Source of the DNA: Pegea sp. RAD2-039
Lineage: Eukaryota > Chordata > Thaliacea > Salpida > Salpidae
Direction of reading: 5' to 3'
Length of the DNA stretch: 64,000 bases
Assembly: GCA_034620365.1 (NCBI GenBank)
Contig: JAQGEQ010000306.1
Span: 62,001-126,000 of the forward strand
Shown: piece by piece, positions 39,075 to 51,708 of the stretch
Layout of the letters: each line of letters begins with the position of its first letter
Position numbering within the stretch: position 1 is the first letter of the stretch
Notes under the pieces: model-generated
What the model was told of the DNA's origin: nothing
What the model saw: the letters and a program-made list of their open reading frames with translations, nothing else
Database searches by the model: none
Made by a program: the position numbers and the translations under genes

Positions 39075-39265
39075 AGTATATTTTAGATTCTATTAAAATC
39101 TGAAGATAAACTTTCCAAATAAAAAAATTCTAAAGTGACATTTTTAAATCAGTTCAACATGCTACAAATTTTTATTGTAAATATTTTCGATTTCCGAATA
39201 ATTCGGCTCGATATCATAAAAAGTAATTTATTTTTATGTTTTTAAATTACAATTTAAATCAAAAT
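39075..39265. repeat. Segment repeated at 36.2 kb and in the right arm
   Basis: See the copy at 36215-36400. Here it lies immediately before the tRNA-Phe gene. Confidence 0.7.
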
Positions 39266-39296
39266 TATTTATTTTATAATACTGAAGCTGTGATAA

Positions 39297-39369
39297 GCCT
39301 TGATAGCTCAGTCGGGAGAGCGTCAGACTGAAGATCTGAAGGTACCTGGTTCACTTCCGGGTCGAGGCA
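39297..39369 (+). tRNA. tRNA-Phe (GAA), atypical T-loop, left arm
   Basis: 73 nt. GCCTTGA pairs with TCGAGGC; D-arm TAGCTCAGTCGGGAGAGC; anticodon arm CAGACTGAAGATCTG with anticodon GAA. T-arm CCTGGTTCACTTCCGGG has loop TTCACTT, so the nearly invariant A at position 58 is C. This also weakens the B box, so function is doubtful. T-run terminator follows. Confidence 0.75.
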
Positions 39370-40101
39370 CTCTGTTTTTTAATATTTTTTGGCAATTTTT
39401 TTTTTGAAGCAAATTACAAAAGAGGTCTAGAGATTCTTAGTTTTACCATCTAATGACTTTTATAGACCTAATGACTTTTATAGAATGAAGAATATGAAAA
39501 ATAAGTCTTTAATTAAAGAATGTATAAAGAAATATCATTTGTATTGTTTTTATCATATCTTTAGGAAGGTTTATGCAAATTATAGATTTTAGTACAAATA
39601 CTTAATTGTAGTATATTTACTTTATAAATAAACTTGTAGATGGCAACTTGCTGATGGAAACTAAAATAAGAATTAACATAGCAAACTGAAAGCAATAATT
39701 ACTAAATAAATTAATTACAGAATACTTTTGAAAAGTTTGATATATGATCCAAAAAAAATGAATCAGATTTGAAGAATTAATTTTGAAGAAATACAAAAAT
39801 TTTTAATTGATTTTAAATGCAAATTCGAAAACATTTTTGACTTTTGATCAACAAAAGCATTGTACTTTTTAATTCATTAATATAAACAGTTTAATTATAA
39901 ATACTTGGAAATAATTTTACGTTCATAGAAAACTTTTTTCTTAGCCTCAAAGACAAATAATCCTAAAATAATTTATTTAATTTACAATAAAAACATATTT
40001 CAAACAGTAAAAACGCCATTTTAGACGCGATTAGTGTTTTCTACAATCCAACATGTTAAGCTAGAGATTTGGAATCAGTTTGTTTCTAGTACTAATCAAT
40101 T

Positions 40102-43100
40102 ATGTCTTACCGTCTACCATCTAATATCAGTAATAATCCAAATGTCAACCAACATCATAGACCTGGTGTTTTTCTGCAGCAACAACCTCAGCAACCAAGT
40201 CAAGTTTCGCAACCAGTTAACCAAAACCCACAGATGCTTGTTGGTTAGTTTGTTTTTTCTGAAATTTATTTTTGTTGTTAATTATTTAAGTTAGTTTTTC
40301 TTGATTTTTTATTTAAAAAGTTTTTTAGTTATTCTTAAAACTTTGTTGTATTAAATATGAATTTATTTTTTTTATTATTTCACTAAAATATTTATTATTT
40401 TTTAACAATAAATAATTTTAACCAATAAATATAAATTTAAAAAGATTATAAAGTTTTAAATATAGTTTTTTTAAATCTTATAATTTATTTTATTGTTTTG
40501 ATTATAAAATTTTATCATAATTTTTAGGATTCATAATTTTAAAATACTTTAAATCTGTATAAATATGTTTATGCTACTTTTATTAAATATTTATTTTGTT
40601 ATTTAGTTTGAATATTATAATTTTAATTATTCATAACTAAAAATTAAATCTTTTAATTAAATATCCAAATTATATTCATTTATGAATTTATACAACTTTA
40701 GGTTTTTGAAATATTATTTATAAAAAATAATTATTTTTTAGTTGAATTGTTGAGACAATTTTTGAAAGTTAAAGATTTTTTCTCATAAATTTGCTGTTCA
40801 TATATCTGATTTTGAGATTATGTATACTTCTAAAGTCAAACTGGAATATTTTATTACTTTTTATAGAAATGTTTTCTACATTTAGAAATTATCAATTAAA
40901 TTTTATAACTTAATATATAAAATTTAGAAATTAAATTCTTACTTAAAAAGTATTATTTTTTACAATTACTTAAATATTAAACTTTCAATGAATTATTTCT
41001 AGTTTTAAAGTATTATAAATGTATCAATTCTTTTATATCTCACTGTATTATGCTTTGTTTTTAACTACACTTCCTTAACACAACCAGCAGAACCATTCTT
41101 TGTTGTAGCAAACCATTTTTTATAAATACTCACAACCTTAAGCATCTCTCAAATCCCTACAACATCTTTTTAGGTCCTTAAGTATCTCAAATCCCTACAA
41201 CATCTTTTTAGGTCCTTAAGTATCTCAAATCCCTACAACATCTTTTTAGGTCCTTAAGTATCTCAAATCCCTATAACATCTTTTTAGGTCCTTAAGCATC
41301 TCCAATCCCTACAACATCTTTTTAGGTCCTTAAGTATCTCAATCCCTACAACATCTTTTTAGGTCCTTAAGTATCTCAAATCCTATCTTAATTAAAGTTT
41401 TTCAAATGTGGATCTCAAATAACTATTCTATGAATTATAATATAAATTATTTGATTATATTTATATAAATAATTTTCTTTAATTATTAAGGACCAAGACC
41501 GAGACTTCCAGTAAACAGACAACTTCAACCAACACCTACAACCAGCACCATCCAACAACCAACTTCAAGCCAACCATCTCGACCACCATCTGACCATCCA
41601 AGAGATGTAGATCCAATTGTAAAAGCAAAAAGTCTTCTACCAGCTCTACGTGAATCCTTAGTTGTAAGTAAACAAGTATCTACATTTAAATGTAACAATT
41701 TGTTTTAATAGAATTTGATGCAAGTTGCTAGTCAAAACTTCAGTGCTAATTTAGCTGTGGATGAAGTTAAGTAAGATTTCAAAGTTTTTTTTGGTGTTTC
41801 AAAATACAAATTTGATTTTTCTTTTTAGAAAAGCTGTTGATGTCAATGCTAACCTGAAATTGGAGAAATGTATTGAACATTTTTATAGTTTGAGTGATCA
41901 GCTAGATCTAAACCTGGTAATTGTGGTTCTCGCACCAGTTTATTCTCATATCCTCCATCTCTTCTTCTGAATATTCAAACTTCACTTTTTCCATTTATTC
42001 TATGATTTATTTTGATATCTTCCATCTCTTTAAGATCAAAATATGATTTCTTCTAATTCTTCTGATCTTCAAACTCTCTAACAACTTGTATCAGAGTTAC
42101 ATCTGTTCGTTTTGATATCTTCCATCTCATTAAGATCAAAATATGATTTCTTTTTCTAATTATTCTGATCTTCAAACTCTCTAACCATTTGTATCAGAGT
42201 TACATTTGTTTGTTCTGATATCTTCCATCTCTTTAAGATCAAAATATGATTTTTTCTTCTAATTATTCTGATCTTCAAACTTTCTAACCACTTGTATCAG
42301 AGTTACATCTGTTCGTTTTGATATCTTCCATCTCATTAAGATCAAAATATAATTTCTTCTTCTAATTCTTCTGATCTTCAAACTCTCTAGAAACTTATAT
42401 CAGAGTTACATCAGTTTGTTTTGATATCTTCCATCTCTTTAAGATCAAAATATGATTTTTTCTTCTAATTATTCTAATCTTCAAACTTTCTAACCACTTA
42501 TATCAGAGTTACATCTGTTTGTTTTGATATCTTCCATCTCATTAAGATCAAAATATGATTTTTTCTTCTAATTATTCTGATCTTCAAACTTTCTAACCAC
42601 TTGTATCAGAGTTACATCTGTTTGTTTTGATATCTTCAATCTCATTAAGATCAAAATATGATTTTTTCTTCTAATTATTCTGATCTTCAAACTTTCTAAC
42701 CACTTGTATCAGAGTTACATCTGTTTGTTTTGATATCTTCCATCTCATTAAGATCAAAATATGATTTTTTCTTCTAATTATTCTGATCTTCAAACTTTCT
42801 AACCACTTGTATCAGAGTTACATCTGTTTGTTTTGATATCTTCCATCTCATTAAGATCAAAATATGATTTCTTCTAATTATTCTGATCTTCAAACTATCT
42901 AACAACTTGTATCAGAGTTACATCAGTTTGTTTTGATATCTTCCATCTCATTAAGATCAAAATATGATTTCTTCTAATTATTCTGATCTTCAAACTATCT
43001 AACAACTTGTATCAGAGTTACATCAGTTTGTTTTGATATCTTCCATCTCATTAAGATCAAAATATAATTTCTTCTTCTAATTCTTCTGATCTTCAAACTC

Positions 43101-44810
43101 TCTAGAAACTTATATCAGAGTTACATCAGTTTGTTTTGATATCTTCCATCTCTTTAAGATCAAAATATGATTTCTTCTTCTAATTATTCTGATCTTCAAA
43201 CTTTCTAACCACTTGTATCAGAGTTACATCTGTTTGTTTTGATATCTTCCATCTCATTAAGATCAAAATATGATTTCTTCTTCTAATTATTCTGATCTTC
43301 AAACTTTCTAACCAATTCTATCAGAGTTACATCTGTTTGTTCTGATATCTTCCATCTCATTAAGATCAAAATATGACTTCATCTTCTAATTCTTTTGATC
43401 TTCAAACTTTCTAACCACTTATATCAGAGTTACATCTGTTTGTTTTGATATCTTCCATCTCATGAAGATCAAAATATGATTTCTTCTTCTAATTATTATG
43501 ATGTTCAAACTCTCTAACCACTTGTATCAGAGTTACATCTGTTTGTTTTGATATCTTCCATCTCATTAAGATCAAATTATGAATTCTTCTTCTAATTATT
43601 CTGATCTTCAAACTCTCTAACAACTTGTATCAGAGTTACATCTGTTTGTTCTGATATCTTCCATCTCTAACGCTGAATAGAAATTTTAGTGCTAATTAGT
43701 TGCTTGTTAGCAAAAGTAGAAAGATGTATTGATTGTGAAGTTAGAAAACTTATATCTACTTCAACTCTTTTTTATTATATCAGATTCTAACCAATCTCAG
43801 TTATATTTGAGTCAATTTTCTTTTCAGCAAATTCTTGTGACTTTCTTTGATTAGCTTCTTTAGTAATATTTCAAACAGTTTGGTCTTTAATCACTTCATC
43901 ATCTAAATCTTCTATAAGATCACGTGTCCTCATCATTTATCAGCTCAAATGGAAAATCTTGCAAAAGAATAAAACTTCTTTTCCATCATATTAGCATATT
44001 TTGATTCTGATCTTTATTTCGAATCAACGAGTCACTTCTATCTCTAGTTTGTTTTCAACTAAATTTTAATCATATTTTTGTTGCCATAGAAACTTGCGCG
44101 TGAACAAAGCCTTCAAGTGATCAACAGTCATGTCCTGCCTCCTTCATTTCAAAGTATGAATCTCAAACAAGACTCTAATAGTACTGAGGTAAGATTTTAA
44201 GATCTCTAGAAGATACTTCTGCGTCTACTCACCACCTTCAACCACCAAATGCAAGATTTATTTGTAGCATAAGTTTGTTTCACTGGTGTTGTTGGTCGTG
44301 GAGTTGTTGTATGTTAAGGTGCTAAATCTACTAGAGCAGTTGTTTTTTATAAAGGTTTCTTTGTTTAACTGGGATTGAAACAAGGAATAGAGATGATGTG
44401 GTCATGTTGTCGGTCCCTTGAGCTGATGACAGAGTAATCTTGGAAGAAATCACTTTTGAATTGAAAGCAGTTTTGGTTTTCTTATAGATTTTGTTGAATA
44501 TTAAGATCAAATGGAAGCTTCTATTGGATGCTAGTGTCAATTGGGAGCTTTTTGTTAGATATTGGGGTCATTTAGGAGTCTTATTTGGATGTTTGAGTCA
44601 CTTTAGCAGCTTTAGTTAGATGTTATTCGAATAATTAATTTTGTATTTTGTTGATAGAAAATAAAATTGATGATTTTTTTACAGACTTATGCAAATTGTT
44701 TACAACTTGCTGAACAACAACGAATACTTTCACGAAAACTTTATGAAATAATTGCTGAATTTGTTGATAAAATTGAAGAAAGAAAAAAGAACAGAAAAGA
44801 AAATGATTAA
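40102..44810 (+). CDS. MED29: Mediator subunit 29 (Intersex homologue), left copy
   Basis: Six exons, 40102-40243, 41491-41663, 41712-41770, 41829-41916, 44090-44188 and 44685-44810, with matching phases (1, 0, 2, 0, 0), give 228 residues. Residues 1-95 are a Gln/Pro-rich low-complexity head. Then comes the conserved MED29 core: DPIVKAKSLLPALRESLV, NLMQVASQNF, 'KCIEHFYSLSDQLDLNLKL', and a helical C-terminus (LSRKLYEIIAEFVDKI, ending in KKNRKEND). MED29 is a metazoan tail/head-junction subunit of the Mediator complex that links transcription factors to RNA polymerase II in the nucleus. Length agrees with the family (about 200 residues). A second intact copy lies inverted at 51.7-60.7 kb. Intron 4 carries a 103-bp minisatellite. 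Confidence 0.88.
41130..41385. repeat. 38-bp minisatellite in MED29 intron 1, left copy
   Basis: About six tandem copies of a unit containing ACATCTTTTTAGGTCCTTAA. The right arm has only about two copies at 59530-59630. Confidence 0.85.
41985..43680. repeat. 103-bp minisatellite in MED29 intron 4, left copy (about 16 units)
   Basis: Units of about 97-103 bp containing ATCTTCCATCTCATTAAGAT, 'TCTAACCACTTGTATCAGAG' and TTACATCTGTTTGTTTTGAT. The first unit starts just after exon 4. Confidence 0.92.
43681..44089. other. Rest of MED29 intron 4, left
   Basis: Unique sequence, mirrored in the right arm at about 52430-52850. No separate gene seen. Confidence 0.5.
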
Positions 44811-45492
44811 TTACTGGGCCATTTTTGAAATTAGTCATTTTGTTACATTCTACTTTTGTTTTTTTATATTTATTTGTAAAATAAAAGCGAAAACGTTGAT
44901 ATCTTTTATAAATATTTGGTGGAAAAATTGCAGAAACATTTTTGATTAAATTAAACAATAAAACAACAAAATTAAAGAAAAATTAAAAAGTAAGAACACA
45001 GAATAGCTGATACGTTACTTGAGCAAGTAGTTTTGTATCTTAGTTCTTTAAATATATTTATTAATTTAAAGAGAAACGCACAGAAGCTTCAAAAACCTAA
45101 AAATACTTTTCTGTATTAATATTTTTTAGAATAAGGGTCTTAGATGCAGGGACCTCTCGTTCAGCTTTTTGTAAAAAGTCCCTGTTTTTAAAAAAAGATA
45201 AATTTTGGTGATTTCATTATTCAAATATAAATCAATTTCTTTCAAAGTGATTTGTTCTTATAAATAATATTCAAATCTTACAACTTCTATTTAATCTTAA
45301 AATAATCTATTTTTAGAATAATAAATGAGATTGATTTAATGATATTTAAAAACTATGAAAAACACATAAATCAAAATATTATATAAATATGATGTTCTGT
45401 TGCTAAACAATTTATATTTTTAATGAGTTCTTTTTAAATCAAAAAAACTATTCTCAAATATTCAAGAACTCTTGTTTTAGACAAACTATTTT
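44811..45492. other. MED29 3' flank, left
   Basis: 3' UTR and downstream DNA with AATAAA-like signals (ACAATAAAAC near 44957). A possible hairpin, CAGGGAC ... GTCCCTG, lies at about 45148-45186. Mirrored at 51028-51708. Confidence 0.45.
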
Positions 45493-46234
45493 TATCTTTC
45501 ATGATGTAACTGATAGAAGACGTGATTAGGATACGTTTGACTTTTAATCTTTTAAAATTTTACTATCTTAATATATTTAAATTATATATATCAATAAATC
45601 TATATTTTGTTATTATGTTGGCAATAAAAACATTTAAAAATGTTATTTTACTTTTATTAATAAATGATATTTGTAAACTAAAATATTCAAACAAAAAACT
45701 CCTCAGAGTTGTTTTAGGTTTACTAAAATTATAATAAAATATTGAATAAGATTGTTTTATTGAATTAAAAAATTCATAAAATCAAATTGAACTATTTAAG
45801 TTTGCTCAAAAAAAGTTTGTAATAATTAGTGATAGTAAAAAGTAGTGTTTCAAAAAATGGAAAAATCAACAATTAATTTCCTGATATCCAGTATAATCAG
45901 TTTACTGCTTCGAAAGATGAATTAAAGAATACAAAAAAAGTTTAAAACATCAAAATAATTTGTAAAATTGTTTGATTAATTCTAGCAATTTCTTCATTAA
46001 TAAGTTTAATATTATCTTGATGTGAATAAGACGAAATATGAACAAGTGTTTAATCATTATTAAAACTTGTACCTTCTTTACAACAAAACTTTTCTAGAAA
46101 CAGTAAAAAATTATTAGAAGAAAGATACAGAAAAAAACTGACAATTAATTTGGTTCCATCTGAACCTTAAGCTTTTAACTTTTCTTTTTTCTTATTCGTT
46201 ATATAAGTAAAAATAATTGAACTTCAAAATGGTT

Positions 46235-46640
46235 TTTAATAAAAAGAAATCTTTTTCTGAGACGCGTCTAATAAAACTTGTTTGCATTCCTTATTCTCAG
46301 TATTAATCATCTCGATATTTGGTTCATAATTGCTTCCATTAAATACTCCTCCATCAAGCCATTTATAGATTCCATCTTTACAATCGAGTCCAACATGTCA
46401 TTGAGATTGAGTACAATTACAATTTCCATACATGATATCAAAATCACAATTTTCTAACTTTTCTGACAACTCATCAACTATCTTTTGATTGTGTAATGGA
46501 GTTAAGATCTTATTCCGATCTTTATAATCTTGAACTGCATCATCAAATGAAGGTTGATGATTGTTAACATCAATTACTCCGAAACTAGAAGTATTTTGTT
46601 TCAATTCTTGAGACGTTAAAGTAACTTGATACAAAGTCAA
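46235..46640 (-). pseudogene. C-type lectin-like domain pseudogene
   Basis: The minus strand encodes a lectin-like domain: FGVIDVNNHQPSFDDAVQD, 'DRNKILTPLHNQKIVDELS', then an in-frame TGA at about 46398-46400. Beyond it, in the same frame, comes 'GLDCKDGIYKWLDGGVFNG' and NKECKQVLLD. The stop sits where the related lectin at 24.6 kb has Trp (LWNIG), so one base change may have killed it. No signal exon, stalk or transmembrane part is attached. Confidence 0.65.
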
Positions 46641-47644
46641 TCTCTTTCTTGTGAAGATTGGAATGAAATACTGACGTTTTTACATACCAGTAAAATGTAA
46701 CCACAATCATAAATGTTTTGGTTGAAAAATCTTTATTTTTATTATTAACAGTTTTTACAGTTTGTAATCGTCAACAACAATTTTGTAAACGAAATTTGAA
46801 GTTTTAATTTTCTCTCAACTAAATACAACAATTTATTCTTAAAATTTGAAGTTTTGAATCAAAGTTATAAAGTAGTTTTCGTTTCCATCTAAATCATTTT
46901 CAAACTTCAATATGAATCATTAAATGATCAGCAAAAGGAAGATATCACAGCAAATGGGGCTCTCTACTCCAAGAGCAACTCTAGGAAAGATAGAATCAAC
47001 AAAAGATGAATGAAATAAAAGAAACTCTACAAAGTTTCAGATTCCGCTTGTATTTCAATTTGTTTTGTTTTCGTCATTATTTCTAAAGTACAAGAAATCA
47101 TATTTGATTGACATTAAATGGTTCCTAAAATGTTACTTCCTGCCTGTTTTCTTTGAAATGAAATTGGTTGGTAATTTTTGAAATAAAATCTATTTATTAT
47201 TTATCTGTAAACTTTAATCATCATTTTTTGAAATGTCTTTTTTATCCATCGAACTAATTTTTTTTATTGATATCTGAACAGTTTTTACAACTTGTAATGA
47301 CTAAATGTATAAGTTTGAATTTTATATGTCAAATAGATACAACTGTTTAATGTTAAAGTTTGAACTTTTAGATGAAAACTAAAAAGCAATTTGACTTCAA
47401 AATATTTTTTTAGTTTCAAAGGTTTTCTCTTTCTTTTAAAAATACCTTCAAATATTTTTGACAACTTTTAGTCAATGAGAAATTGTAGAAACTTTTAAAA
47501 TATCAATGAAGATAAAAGAGTTCCAAAAATTTATCAATTTGAGTAATCTTAAATGTTATATAAGGAATTCTATCAAATAGTCTAAACTTTTTATGAAGTA
47601 ATTAAACTAAATATAGGGTTAGCTTAAATTTTCAAATGTTACAT

Positions 47645-47855
47645 GATAAGTGTGGAAAGTATTTTGATTCAACAACTGTTAATGTTACTGACAAACTCAA
47701 ATTATTTGATGATGCAGTTACTGATTGTGAAACAGAAGATAGAATCTTAAAAGTCTTACCAATCAAAGGATAGTCGATAAAGTTTCAGGTAAACTGGGAA
47801 ATTGTAACTTTGAATGATTTCAAAAATAATCGATTTTTAGAAAACAGCTTCCAAC
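47645..47855 (+). pseudogene. Second decayed C-type lectin fragment
   Basis: Plus-strand reading gives KCGKYFDSTTVNVTDKLK, 'LFDDAVTDCETEDRILK' and LPIKG-stop, then a shifted continuation. This matches the first half of the lectin domain at 46.2-46.6 kb (FDDAVQD.KDRNKIL.PL). Clearly degenerate. Confidence 0.5.
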
Positions 47856-48936
47856 TGTTTTAACAAAATCTTTGAAACCAAGTTTTTAATGGAGCTTTAC
47901 ACATTGATACTTTTTAGTGATTTGTTGTTAGATGAGATGCAAGCTGATTTAAGATTAATATTGATGTAAGCTTCCTAAAGTTTCAAGATACTCAAGCTAT
48001 TAACCCTAAAGTATTGAATGACAAACTCAGAGAGATTAAAATAGAAATGTTATATTAACTTTTGACAAAAAACAACTTAAGCAGTAAACAAAATTTGCTC
48101 TGAAATTTCCAATCTAACATTTTTATGTCTTTTTGTAGTAAAATTTTTAGAAAAAATAAATTAAACAAGACTTTCATTCAAGTTACTTCTGTAGATGTGA
48201 ATTACTTACTAGGTTAAAAACCCATTTTTATATGTGGTACAACTGTATTTTGCCGCTTGTGTAAATGTGTTGAACGTCATTCTCGCATAAATCAAAATTA
48301 ATTAAAATTAAAATAATCTAGTTTCAGTTGAAATAGCTTTTCGGCGATTTTCAAAAAAATGTTAATAAGAAAAATTAAAACAACTGTCTATAGTTTAAAA
48401 ATATTGCTAAAAACATTATTTTAGTTTCAAGTAGTTTAATTACCAACTTAGTAAATAAATCTTTAATATATATTTGATAAAAGCTTTTAATTCTTATTTT
48501 ATACCGTGTTATTTTGTCTACAGTTAATAATATTTTTATTTTCTTTAAAAATGGCTTTCTAAGAAAGTAATTAAAAAGTAAAATTAAAATTAATATTATT
48601 CATTTTCTATTTAAAAAACTCTACATTAACTTGATACATGGAATCGATCATAAAAGTATTTATTGAAATATATTTTGAACAAATGACGCTGACTTTTAAA
48701 AATACTCCGATTCATAAGTATCTGCTGTTATCAGAAGAAACTTTATAATAAATATAGAAATTATTTCAACAAATAATCAATTTAAATTTAAAGTGTTTAT
48801 ATAAATCCTCTCAAACAGATAAATGTAAATAAAGACTGCTTTTATGAAAATAGTATTTTTTTTGTATCTATATTTTATTTATGTTTTAACAAGATAAGAA
48901 ATAGATTTCAATTAAATAGAATTTATACAAAAAGCG

Positions 48937-49003
48937 ATGAAATCAAAAAGTTTTTTAGGTTTACTTTTAGTTTTTTTTTGCATTCAAAGTGTAACGACAT
49001 CGA
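48937..49003 (+). other. Orphan signal-peptide exon
   Basis: ATG followed by KSKSFLGLLLVFFCIQSVTTS and a phase-1 donor (A|GTAAGAG at 49003/49004), the same length class and phase as exon 1 of the receptor at 28028. No following exon is recognisable in the next 1.5 kb, so this is probably the remaining 5' exon of a lost lectin/receptor gene. Confidence 0.4.
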
Positions 49004-49329
49004 GTAAGAGATATACTCGTGAAATAAAAATGTATTAAGAAAAAAGTTTTCTTAAATGTAACCAGAAATCAAGAAAAAAAGATTTAATCAATAAGAAAAA
49101 TATTAATTGATATAAAAAGATATTTTCAATACACAGTAATTTATTCAAAAAACTATTCAAGGTAGAATTAATCATTTATTTTCAGAAATATTGTTTTCAA
49201 ATGCATCTAACAACTTTTACAATAAAAACTCAAAAGTTTTTTTTTATCTTTAAACAAGAAAATAAATACAATTGAGTTTGTAAGTAAGAAAATAATAATC
49301 ATAATACTTTGAAATAAATCTTTTAATTG

Positions 49330-49810
49330 TAAAAATGGAACTCTTCTGACGTAAACAGTAATGGTGTCACTGTACGCAAGAAGTATTTATGTAAATGAGA
49401 ATAGTCATGTGACAAGAATGAGGCCGTAAACTGAAGTCAGTTGGAAATGTAGCAAATTCTTGTTTTTAATTTTCGCCGGTGATGGGATACACGAAATGCA
49501 AATCAGTGGACATGGTTTTTTACGATTTTTACACCGTGAAAAGTGGAAAGATTTACACTCAATTTATACTACGCAAGTTGCTAAAAGTTTAAAGTTTGTG
49601 GGGTTTTCGACTTTCTAACTTTTTTCAATTTATCTTTACAACAAATTACTGAGATTATTTTTTAATGTTTTCTGCTTACTTGGCTTTATAATTCTCAATA
49701 TCATCTCCGTATGACGTCATAAGCGACGCGCGAGCTCTTTAACGAGACGTCAAAAACGCTGAAAGCAGTCGTTTATAAGAGCTATCAATTCATTTCAATT
49801 ATATGAGTGT
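49330..49810. other. GC-richer island with regulatory-looking motifs
   Basis: Complexity rises sharply over the flanks. It contains an octamer-like ATGCAAAT (about 49496), GCCGGTGATGGG, a TGACGTCA (about 49711), GACGCGCGAGC, and CGTTTATAAGAGC that could be a TATA box. No ORF. It may be an old promoter or an unrecognised RNA gene or repeat. Confidence 0.3.
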
Positions 49811-50339
49811 ACAGATTGTTTATAAAAAACTTTACCTTAGAGATAAATCTCAAATTAAAAAATGTTGGTTGTTTAGGGGAGGTACAATTTTTTGAATTTA
49901 AAAATATTTTTATAATGAAATCAGAATCTTAAGTTGTAACTGAAATAATACAAAATTAGAAAAAAAACAGTTTTTATGTAATTATCACAAATATTTTATA
50001 TAAAAATATCTTTTTAACCAATTAAAATGATTTAGTTTATTTTTAGAAAATTTCGACAAACAACATCAAGACAAACAGTTTTTAAAGAGAAATTTCGAAA
50101 ATCATTTCTTAACTTTAAGAATTAAAATTTTTAGAATCAAACTTAACTATTTCTAAAAAAACTTTTTTGTAATTTTAATAAATTGCAACAACAATTATTT
50201 GTTTAAAGATAACTGTTTATTGAATATGTTAATAAAAAGAATAAATTTTCAATTTAAATGATAATAAAAACATAAAATTTGTTTGTTAGCAAATCTTTTT
50301 TAAAAGAAATATTTTTTATTTTATTTTTAAGTTTAATAT

Positions 50340-50885
50340 TATATACTTGCAAATATTAGTTGATAAAAACATAATTATAAGCATCGTCTCAGCTTCTTCA
50401 ATCTAGATACTTTGGAAATCCGAAGAATTAAATACGACCTTATTCTGATTTTTAAAATTATTCACAACCTAATTGATCCTCAGTTTGATGACTTCTTCTC
50501 CATTAGTCCCTCCCTCAAGTTATATCAACTTAGAAGACATAAACTACATCTTAATAAGCCCACTCCACCAGCTACATTAACCAGATTAAGTTTTTCTCAT
50601 ACCGCACAATCAGAACATGGAACAATCTGCCATCAGAGATTGTCATGTCAAAATCACTTACGCTGTTCAAGAAAAAGCTGAATTGTTATAATATCGCCAA
50701 CATTGCCATTTCTAAACTGTGAATTTTTCTCTTTTACAATACTAAGATTCTGTGCAATTCTTCATTGTCATATACTTTTTCGTTTACACGTCAAATAGAT
50801 CTAATTTGTGAGAATGTGTGTTAGCGAGAGGTGCTCTCTTTAGTCACCCTCCTTCACATTTATTGTAATAAATAAATAAATAAAA
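50340..50885 (+). mobile_element. 5'-truncated LINE next to the inner right-arm boundary
   Basis: Plus-strand LINE: MEIRRIKYDLILIFKIIHNL, 'FDDFFSISPSLKLYQLRRH', a frameshift, then SKL-stop-like end at about 50722. The tail is GAGAATGTGTGTTAGCGAGA, 'GGTGCTCTCTTTAGTCACCC' and 'ATTGTAATAAATAAATAAATA'. It ends about 140 bp from where homology to the left arm begins. Confidence 0.78.
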
Positions 50886-51708
50886 TTGTTGATTGCTTAG
50901 TTGGTAAAGTTGGTAAAGAAAGTAAAAATTGAATCAAATAAAAAATTGAACTTTTTGAGATTGAGTCAAAAACTAAACTGAAAATCAGATTGAAAAATGA
51001 TATTTAAACTGCAAGAAGTATTTAATTAAATAGTTTGTCTAAAACAAGAGTTCTTGAATATTTGAGAATAGTTTTTTTAATTTAAAAAGAACTCATTAAA
51101 AATATAAATTGTTTAGCAACAGAACATCATATTTAAATAATATTTTGATTTATGTGTTTTTCATAGTTTTTAAATATCATTAAATCAATCTCATTTATTA
51201 TTCTAAAAATAGATTATTTTAAGATTAAATAGAAGTTGTAAGATTTGAATATTATTCATAAGAACAAATCACTTTGAAAGAAATTGATCTATATTTGAAT
51301 AATGAAATCACCAAAATTTATCTTTTTTTAAAAACAGGGACTTTTTACAAAAAGCTGAACGAGAGGTCCTTGCATCTAAGACCCTTATTCTAAAAAATAT
51401 TAATACAGAAAAGTATTTTTAGGTTTTTGAAGCTTCTGTGCGTTTCTCTTTAAATTAATAAATATATTGAAAGAACTAAGATACAAAACTACTTGCTCAA
51501 GTAACGTATCAGCTATTCTGTGTTCTTACTTTTTAATTTTTCTTTAATTTTGTTGTTTTATTGTTTAATTTAGTCAAAAATGTTTCTGCAATTTTTCTAC
51601 CAAATATTTATAAAAGATATCAACGTTTTCGCTTTTATTTTACAAATAAATATAAAAAAATAAAAGTAGAATGTAACAAAATGACTAATTTCAAAAATGG
51701 CCCAGTAA

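Larger units (their letters stand above)
36775..45492. repeat. Left arm of a large inverted duplication
   Basis: The sequence from about 36775 to 45492 reappears in reverse complement from 64000 back to about 51028, nearly base for base over most of its length. Paired landmarks are the kinesin fragment, tRNA-Phe, all six MED29 exons, intron 5 and the MED29 3' flank. The outer limit cannot be fixed because the right arm runs off the window. Confidence 0.9.
45493..51027. other. Spacer between the duplication arms
   Basis: 5.5 kb of single-copy DNA holding decayed C-type-lectin gene pieces (46.2-46.6 and 47.65-47.85 kb), an orphan signal-peptide exon (48.94 kb), a GC-richer island (49.3-49.8 kb) and a LINE (50.3-50.9 kb). 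The rest is AT-rich without recognisable genes. Confidence 0.6.

Noticed and set aside
41761-41970. Short frame starting MKLSKISKFF in MED29 (mirror 58943-59152)
   Set aside because: It reads through an intron and exon 4; the spliced MED29 model explains the same bases.
44331-44540. Minus-strand frame in MED29 intron 5 and its mirror at 51979-52188
   Set aside because: Conserved only because the arms are duplicated; no domain, and it lies inside a supported intron.
44635-44958. Minus-strand frame over the last MED29 exon (mirror 51561-51884)
   Set aside because: Antisense shadow of exon 6 and the 3' UTR.
45493-51027. Possible origin or centromere-like spacer
   Set aside because: No satellite or replication-origin feature; the content is pseudogenes, a LINE and plain AT-rich DNA.
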